A DNA stretch of 19,039 nucleotides, from assembly GCA_011321895.1 (NCBI GenBank), contig DROK01000301.1, positions 1-19,039 on the forward strand. The letters run 5' to 3'. The position numbers were made by a program, and so were the translations under genes. Positions 13,825 through 19,039 of this stretch are shown here, piece by piece; positions within the stretch are counted from its first letter, which is position 1, and every line of letters starts with the position of its first letter. The notes below the pieces were generated by a model that was not told the DNA's origin, did no database searches, and was given only the letters and a program-made list of their open reading frames with translations. Origin of the DNA: Thermodesulfatator atlanticus. Lineage in GTDB: Bacteria > Desulfobacterota > Thermodesulfobacteria > Thermodesulfobacteriales > Thermodesulfatatoraceae.

Positions 13825-13845
13825 TTCAGGTTTTTAGTCTGTGTT

Positions 13846-14583
13846 TTAAAGCATCTCTTTTAAGATTCGTAAAGAATTGATTTCCCGGTCCACCACAAAT
13901 AACAAGAACTTTTCGATAGTCTGTTGGGCCTGTCTTAAATTTTCGGCGCTGGGGCGCAATCGATTTAAATTTTGGGCAGAAAGACGGGTGAGGTGACGCA
14001 AAAAAGCCAAAGATTCCGGACTCATACGGATATCATTTTCTTCAGCACAGATGAGGCATACTACTCCACCCGCGGTATAGGAGAAGGACACCGCCTTTGA
14101 GAGTTCCCGACCGCAGCGGGCACAACTTGAGAGGTGGGGTAAAAAGCCACTCCGGGCCAAAAGGGTAAGTTCAAAATGAAGCTTAAGCAGGGGCCAATAT
14201 TTTTCCGTTTCTTCCAGCAAAGCTAAGCTTTCGAGCAGATCAGGGAAAAATTCCTTTCCCGTCCCCGGACGAAAAAAAATTTCAATCAACTCGCAGAAAT
14301 AAGAGGCCAGGGCGAATTTCAGAGGGGAGAGCCTTAAGCCTTCAAAGGGGTTTAAGAGGTCAGCCTGGTCCAAAAAAGGACAGAGACCTATTTTGTTCCC
14401 TCTCAAATGGACCCGTAAATGGGAAAACGGTTCCAAGGCATTGACAAAGCGCCTTTTACTCTTTTTGCCCCCTTTGGCCACCGCACTAAGACGCCCGAAA
14501 CGGGGAGAGAGCATGAGGAGCAGGACGTCTTTTTCCGCTACGGTCTGGGTGGAAAGGACCAGGGCCTCGGTTACCAGGATCAA
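13846..14583 (-). CDS. recO: DNA repair protein RecO
   Basis: RecO mediates loading of RecA onto SSB-coated single-stranded DNA in the RecFOR pathway of recombinational repair. The 245 residues match the family. The N-terminal OB fold is evident (TEALVLSTQTVAEKDVLLLMLSPRFGRLSAVAKGGKK, about 5-41), followed by a helical domain. The zinc-binding cysteines are C154, C157, C176 and C179 in CARC...CLIC. The start is TTG at 14583, overlapping the RodZ-like stop in TTGA, so translation is coupled. No strong ribosome site is seen and no closer ATG exists, and the N-terminal residues fit RecO. It is the fourth gene of the mfd run; its neighbour Mfd is also a repair protein. Confidence 0.95.
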   Translation of the reverse strand: MILVTEALVLSTQTVAEKDVLLLMLSPRFGRLSAVAKGGKKSKRRFVNALEPFSHLRVHLRGNKIGLCPFLDQADLLNPFEGLRLSPLKFALASYFCELIEIFFRPGTGKEFFPDLLESLALLEETEKYWPLLKLHFELTLLARSGFLPHLSSCARCGRELSKAVSFSYTAGGVVCLICAEENDIRMSPESLAFLRHLTRLSAQNLNRLRPSAENLRQAQQTIEKFLLFVVDREINSLRILKEML

Positions 14584-15104
14584 GGCGTCTTTTCGGTTTC
14601 GGTCTGGAAGGATTCAGGTGTTGTCTCGTTAGTGGTTACCGCCGGGGCTTCGGTCTTTTCTGTTTCCTTTGGGGTCTCGAGGCTGGGAAGAGAGGCGGGG
14701 GCAGGGGGACTTTCGGTCTTTTTGAAATAGAAAAAGTAGCCCAGGGCCGCTGCCAGCATAATAAGGGCCAAAACAATGAGCCATTTGAAGGGAAACTTCC
14801 GGGACCCGGTGACGTATTCCTCCTGATAGCGCCGGTCTTCCTTCTGCCTTTTGTATGGGAGATAGGCCTCTTCGAAACGCAACAGGGCTTCGTTGGGATC
14901 AAGCCCTATAGTCTCGCAGTAACAGCGAATGAAACCCCTTATATAAATTTCAGCCGGCAACAACTCCCAGTCTTCCGCTTCAATGGCCTTGAGGGCCCGG
15001 AGGCTGATTTTGGTCTGGTCCGAGATCTCCTCAAGGGAAAAGCCCCTTATCTCCCGCTGTTTTCGCAAATATTCTCCGAAGCGTTCTTTATTTTCTTCCG
15101 TCAT
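14580..15104 (-). CDS. RodZ-like helix-turn-helix membrane protein, short form without periplasmic domain
   Basis: The 174 residues hold an N-terminal HTH_25-type helix-turn-helix (about 8-75: FGEYLRKQREIRGFSLEEISDQTKIS, then GFIRCYCETIGLDP). A charged linker follows, then one transmembrane helix at about 107-127 (WLIVLALIMLAAALGYFF), and a periplasmic tail of only about 45 residues rich in Pro, Thr, Glu and Ser. RodZ links MreB filaments to the cell-wall machinery; the usual C-terminal periplasmic beta domain (DUF4115) is missing here. The frame runs cleanly to its stop, so truncation by frameshift is not seen. The ATG at 15104 abuts the SurA-like stop. The gene overlaps recO by four bases. 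A membrane-bound transcription factor is an alternative reading; calling it RodZ is likely but not proven. Confidence 0.72.
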   Translation of the reverse strand: MTEENKERFGEYLRKQREIRGFSLEEISDQTKISLRALKAIEAEDWELLPAEIYIRGFIRCYCETIGLDPNEALLRFEEAYLPYKRQKEDRRYQEEYVTGSRKFPFKWLIVLALIMLAAALGYFFYFKKTESPPAPASLPSLETPKETEKTEAPAVTTNETTPESFQTETEKTP

Positions 15105-16037
15105 TTAAAGCAGGACCCTGATGTAGGCTTTTTGTTTTAATTCTTTTAGCCATTTTTGTAACAGTTGGTCAATTTTTTCCTGACGCAATTTGTTTTCTAT
15201 CTCCGGTCTTACTTCGGCCAGAGGGACCGCCCCTTCTGTTTTGAGGGCTACCAGCTTGAATATTTGCCAGCTTTCCCCCACCTTAACCGGTTTGCTGTAC
15301 TGCCCTGGTTGGAGTTTGGCCACCACCTCCCTTACCTGGGGGGCCAGCTCTTCAGGTTTAAAACGGCCCAGTCCCTCGCCGCTGCCTTTAAGGGAGGAAT
15401 ATTTGGCCGCTACTTCTTTGAAGGGGACCCCTTTTTTTAGTTCTTCGTAAGCGGCTTTGGCCTTCTGTTCCGCCTCTGGTCCGGTGATGATGATGGCTGC
15501 CAGTTCATAAACGGTATTATTCCCCTTGAGATAATGTTTCCGGTAATAATCTTTGATCTCTTCCGGGGTAACCACGATCCTTTCCCGGATATGGCCCTGG
15601 ATTAGCTTGATGCGTTTGATCTGTTCCGCGACCTGTTTACGGTAATCTTCGTAGGAGAGCCCCTGGGCAGCCAGAAATTCCCTGAATTTTTCGTCACTTA
15701 AGTGGTTCTGTTCCTTAAGACGCTGGATAAAAGAATCGATTTCCTGATCACTGACTTTGATTTCGAGCCTTTTCGCCTCCTGGGCGAGCAGTTTCTCGTC
15801 GATCATCTGCTGAAGCACCCGGCGTCTTATCTGGCGGATCAGGTTTTCTCTCTCCACCGGGTCTTTGGCCCGGGGCAGGTATTTGCGGTAAAGCGGGGCG
15901 GCGGCTTCGTCCAGTTCCGAAAGGGTTATCACCTCGTCGTTTACCACCGCCACGATGCGGTCCACCACCACCGCTTGGGCAAGGGAGGACAAAAAGAATA
16001 GTAAAAAGGCCAGGCCTAGAAAAAATAATTTTTTCAT
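15105..16037 (-). CDS. SurA-like periplasmic chaperone/peptidyl-prolyl isomerase (PpiC type)
   Basis: The 310-residue protein carries a signal peptide at 1-22 (KKLFF start, hydrophobic core, ending AQA). A SurA N-terminal domain follows (DRIVAVVNDEVITLSELDEAA, about 26-46, and IRRRVLQQMIDEKLLAQEAKRL). One parvulin-type PPIase domain lies near 165-265 (ELAAIIITGPEAEQKAKAA, GVPFKEVAAKYS, GLGRFKPEELAPQVREVV), then a C-terminal helix. It helps outer-membrane proteins fold in the periplasm. E. coli SurA is longer (428 residues) with two parvulin domains; here there is one. The ATG at 16037 has GGAGG four bases upstream and overlaps the mfd stop in ATGA. It could also be a general PpiC foldase. An mfd-surA order is seen in other bacteria. 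Confidence 0.9.
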   Translation of the reverse strand: MKKLFFLGLAFLLFFLSSLAQAVVVDRIVAVVNDEVITLSELDEAAAPLYRKYLPRAKDPVERENLIRQIRRRVLQQMIDEKLLAQEAKRLEIKVSDQEIDSFIQRLKEQNHLSDEKFREFLAAQGLSYEDYRKQVAEQIKRIKLIQGHIRERIVVTPEEIKDYYRKHYLKGNNTVYELAAIIITGPEAEQKAKAAYEELKKGVPFKEVAAKYSSLKGSGEGLGRFKPEELAPQVREVVAKLQPGQYSKPVKVGESWQIFKLVALKTEGAVPLAEVRPEIENKLRQEKIDQLLQKWLKELKQKAYIRVLL

Positions 16038-19000
16038 TTTTCCTCCGCAGAAGCCACCGGTTTATCCTCAAGGTAAACTCCTTTTTCCTTTTGCGCCAGG
16101 GAAAGAGCCTTTTCTAAAAAGCCGGTCAGGGCGTTTAAAATGTCGTCCTGGGAGAGCTGAAGGCGGAGTTGGTGGCCCTTTAACAGGCGCAAGTTGATCC
16201 CGTTTGACCGGGCAATTCGGCGGAAAATCCTTTCAGGTACGGTGGTCTGGGGCTCAAAAAAGAGGGTGACCTCCTTTAGGCGTCGGTCGACCTTCCTTAC
16301 GCCGAGCTGGCGGAGGAGGATTTTTAAGTGTGAAAGGGCCAGTAAATTTTCGGCCTCCTGGGGCAAGGGGCCAAACCGGTCTTCTATTTCTAACCTCAGG
16401 TCAGCTATTTCTTCTACCTCTTTAGCCAGGGCCAGTTTGCGGTAGAGGTGGAGCCGCTGTTCCACGTCCGGTACGTAACCGGAAGGGAAATAGGCCGGTA
16501 CTTTCAGGTTTACGTCAGGTTCGATCTCAAGGCTGGGCTCTTGGCCTTTCATTTCGTCGATGGTGCGTTTCAGGATTTCCAGATAGAGGTCATAGCCCAC
16601 CGCAGCCACGTGGCCGGACTGGAAGGTGCCCAGGAGGTTACCCGCCCCGCGGATCTGAAGGTCGCTCATGGCCAGTTTAAAACCAGAGCCCAGCTCACTG
16701 AATTGCAAAAGGGCCTTGAGCCTTTTTTCCGCCTCCTCGGAAAGGGAGGAGAAGGAAGGCACCAGGAGATAGGCGTAGGCCTGGACGTTGCTGCGCCCTA
16801 CTCTGCCCCGTAACTGGTAAATTTCGGCCAGGCCCATCCGGTCCGCCCGGTTAATGATGATGGTGTTGGCGGAAGGAATATCAAGCCCTGATTCGATGAT
16901 GGTGGTGCAGACAAGCACGTCTATTTCCCGGCGCACGAAGCGCACCATGATATCTTCTAACTGTTGGGGAGGAGTCCGGCCGTGCGCCACCGCTACCCTG
17001 GCTTGCGGGACCAGACGTTTGAGCCAGTCCGCCAGGGCGTAAATGCCTTTTATCCGGTTGTGGACAAAAAATACCTGGCCTCCCCGGGCCAGCTCTCTTT
17101 CTATGGCCTCTTTGATGACCTGTTCGTCAAACCTGGCCAGATAGGTCTTGACCGGCAAACGTTCTCTGGGGGGCGTGGTGATCACCGAAAGGTCCCTTAT
17201 CCCCAGGAGAGAGAGCTGCAGGGTGCGCGGGATAGGGGTGGCGGAAAGGGCCAGAACGTCTACGTTTTTCTTGAGCTGCTTGAGCTTTTCTTTGTGTCGG
17301 ACCCCGAAGCGGTGTTCCTCATCGATGATGAGGAGGCCCAGGTCCTTGAATTTTACGTCTGCCGAGAGTAACCGGTGGGTCCCGATGACGATATCCAGCT
17401 CTCCCTGGGCCAGTTTTTTAAGGATTTCTCGTTGCTGGCGGGAAGTTTTCATCCTCGAAAGTACGGCGATACGGACCCCCAAAGGGGCCAACCGTTCGTT
17501 AAAGGTACGGTAGTGTTGTTCCGCAAGGACGGTGGTGGGCACCAGAACCGCTACCTGTTTTCGGTTTTCTATGGCCAGGGCTGCTGCCCTCAAGGCCACC
17601 TCGGTCTTGCCGTAGCCCACGTCTCCGCAGATGAGACGGTCCATGGGCACCGGTTTTTGCATGTCCGCCAGGGTCTCTTCGATAGCGGCGGCCTGTTCCG
17701 GGGTCTCTTCGTAGGGGAAGGTGGCTTCAAGCTGGCGAAGAAGAGGGCCAGGCGTGAAAGCGAACCCCTGGCTTACCTTGCGGGCGGCGTAGAGAGAGAG
17801 CAGTTCCTGGGCCACTTCAGCCACGGCCTTTTCGACCTTCTTCTTCCGGGCCTCAAAACTCTTGCCCCCCAGGCGGTCAAGAGGTGGCTCTTTCCCTTCA
17901 AGACCTACGTATTTGTGCAGCAGGTTGAGCTTGTCGACGGGAAGGTAGAGTTTGTCCCCGTCTTTGTATTCGATAAGCAAGAATTCCCCTTCAAGGCCTG
18001 AAAGTTCGAGGGATACCAGCCCCTGGTATCGGCCAATCCCGTGCTCCCGGTGGACCACCAGGTCTCCGGGCTTCAGGTCTTCAAAACGCAAAAAGGTGTC
18101 CTTCAGGGAGCGTTTCCGGCCAGAAAGGGGTTTTCTGAGGCCAAAGAGTTCGTGTTCGGTGATGATAAAAAGATTGAGTTCCGCCCAGCTAAAGCCCCGG
18201 CCCAATTCTCCCTGCCAAAGGGAAAGGGGGTCGGAGAGAGAAAGGTCCTGAAAGGGGGCTTTGTGTTCGGGAATTTGAGAAAGAGAAAGTTCCCGTTTTA
18301 GAAGACTTTTCAGGCGTTCGATGGCTTTTTCCTGCGGGGTTACCAGCAAGACCCGTTCTCCGCGTTCCAGGGCTTCTTTGAGATAGGCAAGCCCTGTTTC
18401 TATGGCCCTTTTGGGTTCCGCTTTAAGGAGAGAGACGTGCTGGTGGTGGTCTCTTACTTCGAAATTTAAGATTCCCTCTTCGGCCCGGGAAAGGCCGTAG
18501 ACCAAGAGCTTCCGTTCTGCCCTCGGCCAGTATCTTTCGTACTCTTCCCGGGTCAGGAAGCTCTCGTAAGGTTCCACCAGGACACGCTTTCCTTCCCGGG
18601 CCTTGCGCCAGGAAAGGAGGAGTTTTTCTTCAAATATTTCCGCTTCTTCCTGGATTTTTTCGGGTTCAAAGAGGAGGATCATCTCCTCCTGGCTCAAGTA
18701 GTCGAAGAGGTTTGCGGGTTTGGCGTAAGCCAAAGGCAGCCAGAATTCCTCAGGCTCGAGGAAGTGCCTGGTCTCAAGGGCCCGGAGATAGGCGCTTTCT
18801 TTGTCCGGACTTAATTCAAAACGCTTAAAGCGCTTAAAAAGCCTCTCTTCCAGACCTTCAGGGTCATATTCTAAAAGTACCTCCTGGACCGGCAGGACCA
18901 CCACTTCTTCTTTCCGTCCGAGGGAACGCTGGGTGGTAGGGTCAAAATATTTGATGGACTCGATGAGGTCTCCGAAGAGGTCAAGCCTTACCGGGAATTC

Positions 19001-19039
19001 TTCTCCTGGAGGAAAAAGGTCGAGCACCCCGCCTCTAAC
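16034..19039 (-). CDS. mfd: Transcription-repair coupling factor Mfd (5' end outside window)
   Basis: Mfd removes RNA polymerase stalled at DNA lesions and recruits UvrA for nucleotide excision repair. The frame is open to the window edge (VRGG before the first internal GTG at 19027), so about 130-150 N-terminal residues are missing. Visible in order, numbering from 19027: UvrB-homology remnant (FPVRLDLFGD), a degenerate helicase-like domain, the RNA polymerase-interacting CarD-like domain (about 315-380, LVVHREHGIGRYQG), Walker A GDVGYGKTE near 467, DEEH near 565, SATPIPRTL, the TRG/helicase motifs IIESGLDIP and QLRGRVGRS, and the C-terminal TRCF domain. The protein ends in EEK with the stop overlapping the SurA start. 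It is the first gene of a five-gene minus-strand run within this window; its promoter is beyond the edge. Confidence 0.98.
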   Translation of the reverse strand, partial: VRGGVLDLFPPGEEFPVRLDLFGDLIESIKYFDPTTQRSLGRKEEVVVLPVQEVLLEYDPEGLEERLFKRFKRFELSPDKESAYLRALETRHFLEPEEFWLPLAYAKPANLFDYLSQEEMILLFEPEKIQEEAEIFEEKLLLSWRKAREGKRVLVEPYESFLTREEYERYWPRAERKLLVYGLSRAEEGILNFEVRDHHQHVSLLKAEPKRAIETGLAYLKEALERGERVLLVTPQEKAIERLKSLLKRELSLSQIPEHKAPFQDLSLSDPLSLWQGELGRGFSWAELNLFIITEHELFGLRKPLSGRKRSLKDTFLRFEDLKPGDLVVHREHGIGRYQGLVSLELSGLEGEFLLIEYKDGDKLYLPVDKLNLLHKYVGLEGKEPPLDRLGGKSFEARKKKVEKAVAEVAQELLSLYAARKVSQGFAFTPGPLLRQLEATFPYEETPEQAAAIEETLADMQKPVPMDRLICGDVGYGKTEVALRAAALAIENRKQVAVLVPTTVLAEQHYRTFNERLAPLGVRIAVLSRMKTSRQQREILKKLAQGELDIVIGTHRLLSADVKFKDLGLLIIDEEHRFGVRHKEKLKQLKKNVDVLALSATPIPRTLQLSLLGIRDLSVITTPPRERLPVKTYLARFDEQVIKEAIERELARGGQVFFVHNRIKGIYALADWLKRLVPQARVAVAHGRTPPQQLEDIMVRFVRREIDVLVCTTIIESGLDIPSANTIIINRADRMGLAEIYQLRGRVGRSNVQAYAYLLVPSFSSLSEEAEKRLKALLQFSELGSGFKLAMSDLQIRGAGNLLGTFQSGHVAAVGYDLYLEILKRTIDEMKGQEPSLEIEPDVNLKVPAYFPSGYVPDVEQRLHLYRKLALAKEVEEIADLRLEIEDRFGPLPQEAENLLALSHLKILLRQLGVRKVDRRLKEVTLFFEPQTTVPERIFRRIARSNGINLRLLKGHQLRLQLSQDDILNALTGFLEKALSLAQKEKGVYLEDKPVASAEEK

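Noticed and set aside
17375..18001. 208-codon open frame on the plus strand inside mfd
   Set aside because: It is antisense to conserved Mfd helicase coding sequence, with no ribosome site and no recognisable domain.
19025..19027. GTG at 19027 as true start of mfd
   Set aside because: The frame continues upstream with VRGG, the conserved Mfd stretch, to the window edge, so the gene is partial.
1..19039. tRNA, rRNA, CRISPR, transposase or phage genes
   Set aside because: No cloverleaf, direct-repeat array, terminal repeats or mobile-element protein motifs were seen; gaps between genes are too short.

Overview
The window reads as housekeeping chromosome from a thermophilic, anaerobic Gram-negative bacterium. 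It is about 98% coding, with mid-50s %GC by eye. Proteins are compact and rich in Lys/Glu, and most starts carry clear GGAGG-type ribosome sites. Outer-membrane biogenesis genes (SurA-like chaperone) support a diderm cell. An archaeal-style split glutamate synthase with a fused ferredoxin domain supports an anaerobe. A Thermodesulfobacteriota relative is my best guess, but it is an inference from gene content and not proven. There are no RNA genes, mobile elements or CRISPR arrays, and no gene-free stretch above about 180 bases.

Layout: (1) 12-2356, plus strand: rsmD, coaD, a secreted DUF3108 protein and a class II aldolase, each overlapping the next. (2) 2328-4113, minus strand: a DUF1015 protein followed by a Cys-rich YkgJ-type protein one base later. 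(3) 4236-5321, plus: a YtxG-like/YtxH-like membrane coiled-coil pair. (4) 5318-6124, minus: NAD kinase. (5) 6307-11281, plus: a five-gene run of glutamate synthase FMN, amidotransferase and GXGXG subunits, then purM and a short DUF523/TudS-like protein. (6) 11259-11717, minus: phosphatidylglycerophosphatase A. (7) 11761-13128, plus: an HDOD-GAF regulator. (8) 13121-19039, minus: mfd (cut by the window edge), a SurA-like chaperone, a shortened RodZ-like protein, recO and a LOG-family protein.

The genes work as ordinary core metabolism. The split glutamate synthase makes glutamate from glutamine and 2-oxoglutarate. It has no pyridine-nucleotide subunit (GltD) next to it, so the fused 2x[4Fe-4S] domain probably receives electrons from ferredoxin or a remote partner. 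The purine gene downstream shares its transcript. The mfd run joins repair (Mfd, RecO) with envelope assembly (SurA-like, RodZ-like).

No clear undescribed multi-gene system is visible. The features most worth a second look are: all four tail-to-tail gene junctions overlap; the GltD-less split glutamate synthase; an RsmD whose DPPY motif reads TPPY; a DUF523 protein lacking its usual C-terminal loop; a RodZ-like protein without a periplasmic domain; and the co-located YtxG/YtxH-like pair.
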